Below are positions 54,681-64,000 of a DNA stretch of 64,000 bases, piece after piece; position 1 is the stretch's first letter; every line of letters starts with the position of its first letter. Source of the stretch: Rhyacophila brunnea (Eukaryota; Arthropoda; Insecta; Trichoptera; Rhyacophilidae). The position numbers and the translations under genes were made by a program. The DNA is taken from positions 992,001 to 1,056,000 of the forward strand of contig JAGYXB010001962.1 in the NCBI GenBank assembly GCA_022495005.1, in the 5' to 3' direction. The notes under the pieces were generated by a model that did not search any database, had not been told where the DNA came from, and saw nothing but the letters and a program-made list of their open reading frames with translations.

Positions 54681-57600
54681 ATTTGAAATATCGGCTTCAA
54701 TAGAATCGCTAAAAATACACAAATTGAACCAAAGATACCTTCTTCTAAAAAGATGGAGCATGTATGAAATTGAAGCAAAAAATTACCACCGATTAAGTAA
54801 GCTACATGTGCCTTTGCATTGCAGGCTTATTGTAAAGAACTTCACACTACTGCTATGACATTTATTTGCCAATTTCCATGGCGTATAAAAAGATAATCTG
54901 TCACGATGAGTAGATAAGCGGTCCATAATACTACACTTCGCCATTATTTAGTTGAAAATAAATGCTAAATTTGTGTAAAACCGTTAAGGCTATACCTCAG
55001 TTGAGGCACGGTCTAAAAAGATCGTGGCTACGCGATGCGCGGATTTGCGGGTCGCGGGTGCGAATGACGCATGCCGAACGAAATATAATTTGTCATATAA
55101 ATCCAACATGTGTCCATTTAATGTTTTGTTTATTGTTCTATCAGTAACAATAATAATATATTCATTGACATGTTTTCTTTTTAAAGTAAATGGGTAACGT
55201 TTTTAGTCATCTTTACACGATTTAAGAATTAATACGCCCGTCACCATCACGAAACAAATTGACGTGTTTCCAGCTCGACGTTCTCTCTCCGAATGTCAGC
55301 GAGTCCAAAATTTCGTCGCGCCTGTAGTTGAAAATTATTTGCCGTTTCACTGATGTATCGTCATAATCACTGAACTCGAGTAAGTAATATTACTATGAAT
55401 TTAAAAATGGCCGCCATTGCGTGTGTAAGAAAACTAGAATGGCGAGCGATCTTAATATTTGTGGAGTTTACCAACTTAACCATGCTTCGTGCGCTTGCAA
55501 AATAATTTAAAACGTACGAAACTCCTTCTATTTATTGTACAAATTCATTGGAATAAACACCGTTTTGGTAGAAAGAAGAAATCACACAGATGGTATACAA
55601 TATTGTATTTGTACAACGCGTGTGCGGTGAAAAAGTTTTGGTGTATTTAGAACGCGTCTAAATATTATTTTTATGATAGTACAACGCGTGTACAAGAGAA
55701 TCTTGCGACTGGAAGGCGGATACTGAATGCGAAAACACTTGGTCATTGAAGGAATGAAAATTATACATCTGGAGTGCACATCGTAAACCAAATGCGCAGC
55801 GAATTAACTTTACGTACGAGAGCCGGCTAGACGCATGCGGAATACGTATGGTTGCCTGTCATAAAAAAGGTGTTAGGTAGTAAGTAGGTACAACATCAAA
55901 TCATTACATACATAGTCATATAGCACAGCAAATACTAATACTCGAAGAAACTGTGGCCAAATAGACGGGGTAGGTGCATATTCAGAATAATAATTATTAT
56001 GATTTAGTACTTCTCAAATTTTTGAGAAATTTTCTAATGTCCTTCAGGGTAAAAACTTGGGCCAACTGCTGTACACAGTGTTGGCTTATAACTGACCATT
56101 AAAATACCATGTTTTCGTTATTCGTCGAAGACTTGAAACTCTTCTTGGAAATAGTCACTTGGACGATTGTCATCATCAGCTATGTCAAATCAGAGCAGGC
56201 GTAACAAACTGGGCATCAATATTGATAAAAGTGAGTATTTTTTTCCCATTTACGAGATTTATTCCGTTTACTACTTATAACGTCTGGTACATTCAGCATA
56301 CCCAGACATTCCGTACTAGACGAGTGATAAACATGGCCTGCAGGTATGAGTGAGTATCCACAAGTAGTTACCGAATGCGCGTGGCCTAACGGTCATAATT
56401 ATTAGAATCGTCAGTGTCGTCCGTTTGTGTCATCCGCGCTGTTTTGTCTTTTATCAAAATATTAAAGTAAATATTGGTTGCCCCAGATGGTCGCACCTAT
56501 TCATCCAGTGGCCACAGGCCTTGCGTGGCATAGAATATCAAGAGAAGTGGTCAACCAGTTGAGAAGACTGATGACAGCCAAATCATCCGGGCAAAGATCC
56601 TCAGTCATGAAGTCTTGACGAAGAAGAAGTAATATTCCATTCAACTAAAAATAAATAAAATTTGTATTTTTTTGGGAGGAAGACGCCTGGCGTGTGCGCA
56701 CCTGGTCTTGGCAATAAGTTTGCTGTTTAATGAGCATAGTTTAAGAATTTATAATCTGTATGTTTAATTCAGTCGGTAGACTTCTAATCATTCTTAATAA
56801 TATTAACTAAGTATTATATAACTTGTTCGTACTGTATTATTAATTACCTTATGGTTATGCCGAATATTTTATTATTTGGTAATGCTTTCGTAAAATTTTG
56901 TTCCGATAGTTTTTATTTAGATTTGACATCCCCACCCACCCTTCCGTGGCGGACGGCGAAGAAAATCAGATGACGTCACGTCTGAAAAATTTCCACAGTA
57001 TGAAACAACTACCTTACGACCTACCTAGGTATGTATTGTACACTGTGTTTGTTTATGAGTGTCCACGCCCCATAAGACTAGGCATTATCTACTTATAAAA
57101 ATGACCTTTTACCAAGGAACTCAGAACTCTGTGCCTTTTACTTGCTAGAGAGGACATTAAAAACACAAAACATCCACTATTTGTATATTTATAACAAAAA
57201 AATACTGCTCCTAGACTCGTAAGTATATAATATTTTTATGACATATAGCAGGTATCGGGAGACTTTTTTGGGTAGGTGTTAGTTACCCGAAAATATATTA
57301 ATTATTATCCAAATCGATATTATATACGCGAGTTGAAAGTGTGATTATCTTAAACTCTACAGAACTCAGGGAGTATTTCTATTGAATATAGTACAGATAA
57401 CTTTGAAACTGAGAAATAGAGCGAATGATGTTGTTTCGTTTTTGATACTTCATCAAAATTTAATGTTTTTGATGTCAGAGCAATTTGAATATTAGGTATA
57501 CTCGAGTGAAAAATCTTTGTTCGTAAAAGTATTTTGTTTCAAACGCAAAAACGTCAGTAGCATATTATTTATTGCTTCCAATGTGTGCAATTTTGAATGC

Positions 57601-59064
57601 CTTTGTAGCCATTCGCTTCGTTTAATCGTTTAATGTTTAATGAATAGGTAATAGTACAAACTTTATTAATTTGTTTATCGAGCCTTACACAATTTGGTGT
57701 AATTTATCCCATTCCACGATCCCTCGTATACCTATATGTGTTCACACTTCACAGTAAACAAGGAACTACCGCGGAGTGCCTCCGAGAAGTGTCTATATCA
57801 GGGATAGCAAACCTTTTTACGTACGCGTGCAAAATTATCCCAAATATTATTTTTCAACTGTCAGACGACGTGCCTAGCATTTTTTCATGGGGGAATTTTG
57901 TCAAAATGGATTTTAAGAATTCTATAATAAGATATCACATTCACTGCTGACCAGATAATTACTAATTAATTACCATATTTAAATATCATGGTAATTATAT
58001 CTAATGGCCAACTAATGGTTAGCGCGTCTTTAGCAAGCTTTAAAAATTACAATTGAGCTCTTGAGATTCTATCTCTCACCGTGCTTCTGGCCAAATGCAT
58101 ATCTTTTATTCTTAGAATATTTTTTTTCGTTCTCAAAAATTTCAAAGAGATCGTGGAACCATTTTAACCACGCTTCTTTCATATCACTGAACGGTTTTGA
58201 GACAAATTAAGAGGACGCTCTACAGAATCGGCCTTGAGAATTGAAAATATGATTTTTTTACATGTGGTCCATAATAACTGGTCTACTAGTTAATATAAAA
58301 AGGTTGCCGCCAATGTTTGTCTCAATAAACTCCCTCCAAGTGAAGCTTGTGAAGTGAAGCTATGGGGTGACCAAAAAATAGTACTTTCTAATAAAATTTA
58401 TTTTCTAATAAATTTACTAATAACATTTAATGTTACTAAATTCAATATGTTTATCAGTTCTTTGGTGGGAAGTATTGCAACTGATATGATGGATATGATA
58501 ACTTTTTTGATTATGTGTTGGCCACGATATAAACTTAATTATATATTAATAACTTTTTAACCTGAAATTGTCCGACAACTAAACATACGAAGGATGTTGA
58601 CATACATATCAACCTACATTTTTATTTCATGTGCTATCCAAAAAACATTACTAATGAATAGTGCTTATTTGTAATGTTTAGGACCTACATATTAAAAATA
58701 ATAGGTATTGTTTAATTCTAATGCATATTTTTTAAAACGTAGAATTTACTGTCTGCCTATAAAAAGAAAGTGACTTTTTATTGCCTGCGCAACTTCACTT
58801 TTATACTAGTGAAACAAGTGGTAGGTAAAGCCAATGGGCGAAATTATATATTATATTAAGAGTGCCTAAAAATAATTATTAACATACAGTCACTAGACAC
58901 ATTATTTTTTTATTAATCCATCGGACTGGCGGGCATATAAAAAATGACTATAAAAAATGACTGTCGCTAGAAAAAGTGTCTGACAGGGCTGCCGACGCAA
59001 TTTATTATATTGTACTTTTTAAATTTAATTTATAATATATTTTATTTAAGTTTTGTGCATCTAA
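54681..59064. other. Intron, mostly featureless
   Basis: About 4.4 kb without a supported gene. Noted: TACAACGCGTGT twice (55611 and 55680); a hAT-like start CAGGGATAGCAAACC at about 57799 without a firm second end; a degraded LINE-tail-like stretch at about 56480-56640 ending GAAGAAGAAG. None is firm. Confidence 0.4.
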
Positions 59065-59221
59065 TGCCGGGTCCACACTGGCGCAAAACAATGTCGCGCG
59101 ACAACCTCGATAAATTTTACGATAATTATCATAATGGCTTAAAATTTTTTACGATAATTATCATACTTATCGTAAAATTTAACGAGGTTGCCGGCAACAT
59201 GTTGCCAATTTGGACCCGGCA
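59065..59221. mobile_element. Small hairpin MITE (TGCCGGGTCCA ends)
   Basis: TGCCGGGTCCACACTGGC and, reverse-complemented from the right, TGCCGGGTCCAAATTGGC; the interior also pairs (TTTTACGATAATTATCATAA with ACGATAATTATCATACTTATC). The whole 157 bp folds as a hairpin. Confidence 0.88.
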
Positions 59222-60659
59222 TAATATCCACTGTGGTTCACGTAGTTTTTCTGGGGTCAACTAATTCAAAAAGTAAACACCCATAATAGAATTTTTCCAG
59301 TTTTGGTTGCATTATATTCCAACTCATTTCCGATATTATTAATGGAAATTTCTCGGTGTACATAGTAAACAAACCTACGAATAAAAAAAGACAGTAAGGA
59401 ACACAGTGATTCATCGCAGTAAAAACTGGCAACCAAAATGGATTATATAATATATTCCATCGTATTATTTTCTCGAAATCATAAAGATACTATAATAGTA
59501 TTTGAGTATCAACCTATGTTCAATTTGAATTGGGTTATAATAATAATATACCCGTAGATATATCAATAGTATGTTTGCCACGATATCCACCCAAGTTATC
59601 AGTATGTACTTGCACAGGTTTGATTAAAACTATGATGAAATTAACATTTTACAAATATTATATTATTTTGACAGCCCTGTTTTCTGATCAGCGGACACGT
59701 GCAGGTGGTGTTTATCAAATAATAATGTAAGATTGTCCACAATAATAATAATGTAGAAGGTCGACAATAGTAATAATACTAATAATGTTTTTTTTTTAAA
59801 TAAAATCTCCGATGATTAGTGATTTTTGCCAAAAGATCGATTTAAATTAACGTGCGTACGACGCCGAGGTCGATTTCATACTAAATTATATTTGAATACG
59901 GAGCTCTTCAGCCGCCCCTTAACAAGCAGCTGTTATATTTGAATGGCCGCCGATAAATTTTATATTTTTTGATTGATTTTTTTTATTTTTAACTGTCTGA
60001 TCAATATTTTTTTGTTTGTTTTTGATTTTCGCACGGAGTGACTTATGGTTTGTCTCACAATACCGTTTTACTGATGAGGTTCCGCATACAACTGTCCCAG
60101 AATACAAAATACATACTGCTGTATTGCCTTCGTCAATCATGCCATACTCATCAATCCACCAACTTTGAAAGTCTCTGGTGCTTGATTCTAATATTTTTTA
60201 TTTAATTTCCACTAGCCATGTTAAAAAGGATTTTTTAAATTAAATAAAATGCATACACTTTCTCCGCTGACCAAGTATGACTATGGCGAACATCGGCTGG
60301 ATATAATAATTATTGTAACCAATAACGAACATAACCTCCAATGATAACAAAAATTGTTGGCTACACTGACATTGACATGTATGACAATTTTTTACTGGTC
60401 ACCTGAAAACGTTAAGCTTTCATCTTTCATATTTTTTTCTCTTCAATATAAAACATTCAATATAAAGCGTGTCATGAAAAATCATCTCGCGTGCCATAGG
60501 TTCGCCATTACCAGTATATATAAACGTGTTCTCAGAATCCCACGAGTGAGTATTACATGTTGATGTTATTCTATTTAACAGAGAGAAATGGGGTTCTGCA
60601 GTTCGATTCAAATATTTCTACGTAAACCTTCCCAGTGATAGAAAGCCACAGAAGATTTA
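59222..60659. other. Intron, no firm feature
   Basis: AT-rich, no exon or element recognised. Confidence 0.5.
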
Positions 60660-60775
60660 AAAATGCTCGGTCAAAGCAATTGGAGAGTGTTGGCGCTGGA
60701 TCGTCCAGGATGGAGTTGAAGGAGGCCAAGACCCACCAATGGCTGTAGTGCCATAAATGATGATGAAATGCGTTA
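60660..60775 (+). pseudogene. LINE tail fragment
   Basis: Interrupted translation N-W-R-V-L-A-L-D-R-P-G-W followed by frame breaks and a TGATGATGA end resembles the carboxyl end of an insect LINE ORF2 (W-R-x-L-A-x-D-R-x-x-W-R). Short and degenerate. Confidence 0.5.
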
Positions 60776-60959
60776 AGACTAATTAAAAAAAAATCCAGTC
60801 GCTTTCTAGTGATCATGGTAGTACCTTCATTCGAACCGTTAAAGTGCCCACCACCACCCGTCATATATGCACAGCCGTGGATATGCATTCGAACCATAAA
60901 AATCAGGCCAATATTAGCGAAATTTGTAAAGCACTTCAGTTTCATGATATTAGTTAATT

Positions 60960-61162
60960 TAGTCGTATTTGGGTAGGACGCGGGTAGTTAAATTGGTACG
61001 GCACATTGACCGGAATCCGATGGATGCAAGTTCGAGTACTGTCCGGCATATTGTTTTGAAGACTTTTTCTAATAGGATCATTTCTGAGATGTTTCCAAAA
61101 TATGTACCTATGTTAAAGAATAGGCAGGTAATAAATAATAGCCTTACGCCATTAGGTAACTC
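60960..61162 (+). repeat. tRNA-like stretch, degenerate
   Basis: AAGTTCGAGTACTGTCCGGC at about 61028 resembles a box B; the preceding TTGGTACGGCACATTGACCGG could be a decayed box A region. Low confidence. Confidence 0.35.
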
Positions 61163-61850
61163 CACGATGGCCGAGCAGCTTAGGCTTTTTCATTTCATGA
61201 AAAAAAAAACAAAAAAAAATCTGTTAATACAAAACCTCTACTCTGTGGAGGCCCATTTAAGATCTTATTAGGATCGGGCATAGTTATTGTCAATAGCTTA
61301 TGCCCACGATGGCCGCGCAGTTACCGCGCCCGCTTATAATGTGCCGAGTTCGAATCCCAGGTCTGACGAATTGACATAATATATACATAACAGAATAGGT
61401 TGATCAAGTTAGAGCGACTTACGCGTCGGCTTATAATGTCGTGGGTCCCAGGTTCGAATCCTGGGTTTGTGCAAATACACATATTGTCTTTTAATTTGTG
61501 TTCGGAGTAAGACTATGAAACTAATAGGTTAAGCAAGTGGCGTGGCTAATATCCATTTCTCGTAAAAACAAAAATCTGTTATTTATCTTATTAGGATAGA
61601 AAATGGTTATTGTCAAAAGCTTACGGCAGTTACCGCGTCCGCTTATAATGTCCCGGGTTCGAATCCTACAACTGAAATATTTACCTATACGTTGTGTATC
61701 AATGTGTGTTCGAACCAGAGTATGATCCTAATAGGTTGATCAAGTGGCTAACATAGCCATTTCTCGTAAGAACAAAAATCTGTCAATACAACCTCCGCTT
61801 TGTGGTCACGTTTGATGGGACATGATTTAAAAAAAATATAAGTAGCATAA
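61163..61850 (+). mobile_element. Head-to-tail cluster of four SINE units
   Basis: Units begin at about 61163 (CCACGATGGCCGAGCAGC), 61303 (CCCACGATGGCCGCGCAG), 61411 (GCGACTTACGCGTCGGC) and 61621 (CGGCAGTTACCGCGTCC). Box B strings GTTCGAATCC recur at about 61348, 61453 and 61658. Body words AATAGGTTGA(T)CAAG and AAAATCTGT repeat. Some units lack the head and others lack the tail. Same family as 31255-31492. Confidence 0.8.
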
Positions 61851-61863
61851 ATTTTATATTATT

Positions 61864-62061
61864 ACAAGTCGGTTATGGGGAAGCCAGCGGCAAACACATT
61901 TTGAAAATAGCCGATATACTGGATTATTTGTTAGGTTGGGTTAGTTTAGGTAAGGTTGAGTTAGGTTAGGTTAGGTTTTTATTCTTGAATAAATGAATTT
62001 TGCCAAAAACGGCTATGACAATTAGCGCGGTTGCCGCCTGGCTTCCCAATAACCGACTTGT
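61864..62061. mobile_element. MITE family 4 with TTAGG repeats inside
   Basis: About 30 bp inverted ends (ACAAGTCGGTTATGGGGAAG; inverse ACAAGTCGGTTATTGGGAAG). The interior holds degenerate then perfect TTAGG units (about 61929-61977). Confidence 0.9.
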
Positions 62062-62227
62062 ACCAATCTTTCTAATAGTCTCAAACATTACATACCTACT
62101 ATCTTAGTATTGAAAAAAACTCCACCCAATAATTGATACGACGCGCACAATCGATTGCCCGTTAATTGCGGCGATGTGTCATTCCGTAATAATGATGGCA
62201 TATTATGATATTTCATTATGTACCAAC

Positions 62228-62370
62228 CTCCGTGCGCCCCCCTCACCGGCGGGGCCGGGCGGAGAGCCTCTGGAGGGGCGCCGGGACGCCGGACCACCGA
62301 CGCCCGCGTCGCCGGCAACCGCACTGTAGTTCGGAATAGCGTCGCCAGCGGACGTCAGGACATCGCGCTT
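62228..62370 (-). CDS. Unknown protein, internal exon (Gly/Ala/Pro-rich)
   Basis: Minus strand: the acceptor is ATGTTTGCAG (exon from 62370, phase 0) and the donor is GGAG|GTTGGT (to 62228). The frame is K-R-D-V-L-T-S-A-G-D-A-I-P-N-Y-S-A-V-A-G, then D-A-G-V-G-G-P-A-S-R-R-P and a Pro/Gly run. It ends with AG, which with the first base of the exon at 39625 gives AGA (Arg). Of the three frames only this one passes the donor without a stop. Much more GC-rich than its surroundings. Low-complexity composition keeps confidence moderate. Confidence 0.65.
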
Positions 62371-62510
62371 CTGCAAACATAAAAGGTAGGCCAGTGTCAC
62401 ACTCTAATACAGAAATACACAATAACATAAACAATATATTTGCGCAACACTTCGCCGCGCGACGGCGGCGCGAGCATTCCTGCGACGCGCGCATCTTTAA
62501 ATTATCGCGG
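62371..62510 (-). other. CpG-rich patch upstream of the exon
   Basis: 62443-62505 is dense in CpG (CGCCGCGCGACGGCGGCGCG). A minus-strand ATG at 62494 opens M-R-A-S-Q-E-C-S-R-R-R-R-A-A-K followed by a hydrophobic run, but that frame hits a stop inside the exon at 62243. It could be an internal promoter or an unrelated start; not resolved. Confidence 0.35.
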
Positions 62511-62708
62511 AATAGTAAATACGGCCTCTGACATATGTGTGAAAATACAGTGTTCGCTATTATTCACTTCGGTATAAAAAAATACACACGATAATAATAT
62601 TTAGAAACAATATTTTCACAGTTTATAATATACACAGACATTATTAGCGCAAACATTATTAGGTGTGTAATATAAATAATCGACTCTTTTTAAAGTTTTA
62701 AAAACTGT

Positions 62709-63223
62709 GATATAATATCGTCGCCCCAAAAGCAAAAGGACAATAATTATTGTGCAAAAATAGAGTTTTGAGAAAAACGCATTTTAAGTTTTTTTGAGTT
62801 TAAAAAATCACTTGAAGGTTATTTCTTAATATTTTGAAATTTAATCCAGAGCAAAGGTAGCTTATAACTCAAAGATTAAAATATATTTTTTCTTCTTTAT
62901 ATTTTGTGAAAATTCTCGTCACAAGCGCCCTTTCTCTGCATAATTTTTTTCTTTCAAAAAGGCCTTTACACGATATTTAAAAATAATTACACATAATAGT
63001 ACTGCTGGACTGGGAAAATCGTGTACGTTTTGAAGATTAGTTTACAAATACACAAGTGACATTTTTTTTTCTTTCGTATTTGTGATTTCGTGGATTTAGC
63101 TCCACAAATGCCATTTTACCTGAAATGTAGAGAAAAAAATTACGAACAAAACTACATTCATAATTCAAAACCGTGATAATGTGAAAGTGCCCTTTTGCTT
63201 TTGGGGCGACGATATTATAATAT
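62709..63223. mobile_element. Foldback MITE (TATAATATCGTCGCCCCAAA ends)
   Basis: ATAATATCGTCGCCCCAAAA at the left and the exact inverse at about 63188-63222, extending through GCAAAAGG. 515 bp, non-coding. Confidence 0.9.
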
Positions 63224-64000
63224 GCGGTCTATGGCCAGTTTAGACTATGAGCAAAATTAGTAATTTTGGGATATGCGAACATAAGTTTTGTGACCTCTTT
63301 TCCTTGTTCAATCTAAACTATTCGTAGTATTTCATGGATAGATTAATACAATGTTTACAATGATTAATGCAATCGAAGGGATTAAAAGATGGAGATGCCA
63401 TCTAATAGAATTTATTGTAAAAATAAAGTTTTGGTAATGGTTCAGTACTCCACATTATTGCATTTCTGATTGAGAAAAAAAACCAAACCAAAACATAATG
63501 TCATAATTTTCTGTAACACACAAATAAGTGGATTGTGTTAGGTTAGGATTTGGTTTGTTTTCCAGTAGCTTGTGTTGGATTTTGGTTTAGATTTTGGTCT
63601 CAAAACACTTCGACCACAAAAACGATATGGAGTAGGAACAGTATCTTTATTCAGAATAAAAAAATACTAGAAATGTATATCACAATTAAACTTTAAACTT
63701 CATTTAGGTACCTACTCAAACTTAGTATTTATAATATAACCCTTTTATCATTATTTAATCTTTTCTGTAGTTTATTTAATCAGTTTACAAAAATAAATAA
63801 ATATTTCAAACTGCTCAGCTGCTGAAAGAATATCAGTTATCAAAGATTTACCAAAGAGTATTAATTAATTGATAGTTAAGTATAGGTACATTTACGAGGT
63901 GTTAACTAACAATTTATGATGGAAATAAGCAATATTAATAATTAAATTATGTAGTATTTGTTATGTAATTAATAATATATTGTCATTCTCGACTTAGCGT
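63224..64000. other. Intron or flank, no firm feature
   Basis: AT-rich. GTGTTAGGTTAGGATTTGG at about 63536 is a short TTAGG-type word. No exon recognised. Confidence 0.5.

Noticed and set aside
9840..61680. Box-B-bearing stretches as functional tRNA genes
   Set aside because: None has a complete cloverleaf; they continue into shared SINE bodies and several have target duplications.
61929..61977. TTAGG run as a chromosome end
   Set aside because: Short, degenerate at one side, and bounded by the inverted ends of a MITE; the same core recurs at 39029.
62243..62494. Minus-strand frame from ATG 62494 as a secreted small protein
   Set aside because: It runs through an acceptor and stops inside the exon; the exon frame that passes the donor is a different one. 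Kept only as a remark.

Overview
This is AT-rich animal nuclear DNA from an insect, most likely a moth or butterfly (Lepidoptera). The evidence is spliced GT/AG genes with long introns, an amino-acid transporter of the insect/metazoan CAT type, LINE tails ending in GATGATGATG preceded by a GAGGCCTTCATCCAGCAGTGG-like stretch (common in lepidopteran RTE-type LINEs), short TTAGG telomere-type repeats inside dispersed elements, a mariner copy and very many foldback/MITE elements. The order-level call is an inference; there is no rRNA, mitochondrial or bacterial signature to test it.

Layout. (1) 1-27.5 kb, plus strand: the 3' part of a cationic amino acid transporter gene (SLC7/CAT family). Ten exons (960-15778) join in frame into 493 codons and are followed by two alternative last exons, both in the matching phase: a 1.6 kb intronless exon (20273-21879) giving a very long acidic cytoplasmic tail, and a 30-codon exon (27214-27302) giving the family-typical short tail. 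The N-terminal exons lie left of the window. The introns are full of transposable elements: a decayed mariner (7770-9070), hAT-like elements, tRNA-derived SINEs, and long inverted-repeat elements, including a TTAA-flanked 845 bp near-palindrome just upstream of the short-tail exon.

(2) 27.5-31.6 kb: space between two convergent genes, with degenerate repeats and two unassigned open stretches.

(3) 31.65-62.4 kb, minus strand: the last three recognisable exons of a second gene (62370-62228, 39625-39305, 31784-31676) whose splice phases agree and which ends in a stop codon followed by AATAAA. I do not recognise the protein. Its two introns (about 22.6 and 7.5 kb) hold nested elements: a LINE with a 5' inversion, a Penelope-type fragment carrying a hammerhead-ribozyme-like core, a tandem satellite derived from a LINE tail (43.7-45.7 kb), a hAT-like element holding a LINE fragment beside a foldback nested in a foldback, and a cluster of SINE units.

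(4) 62.4-64 kb: upstream intron of the second gene with a short CpG-rich patch and one foldback element.

The transporter and the unknown gene converge tail to tail. Nothing in the sequence shows that they work together. The most interesting biology is the switch between transporter C-termini and the palindromic DNA placed beside that switch.
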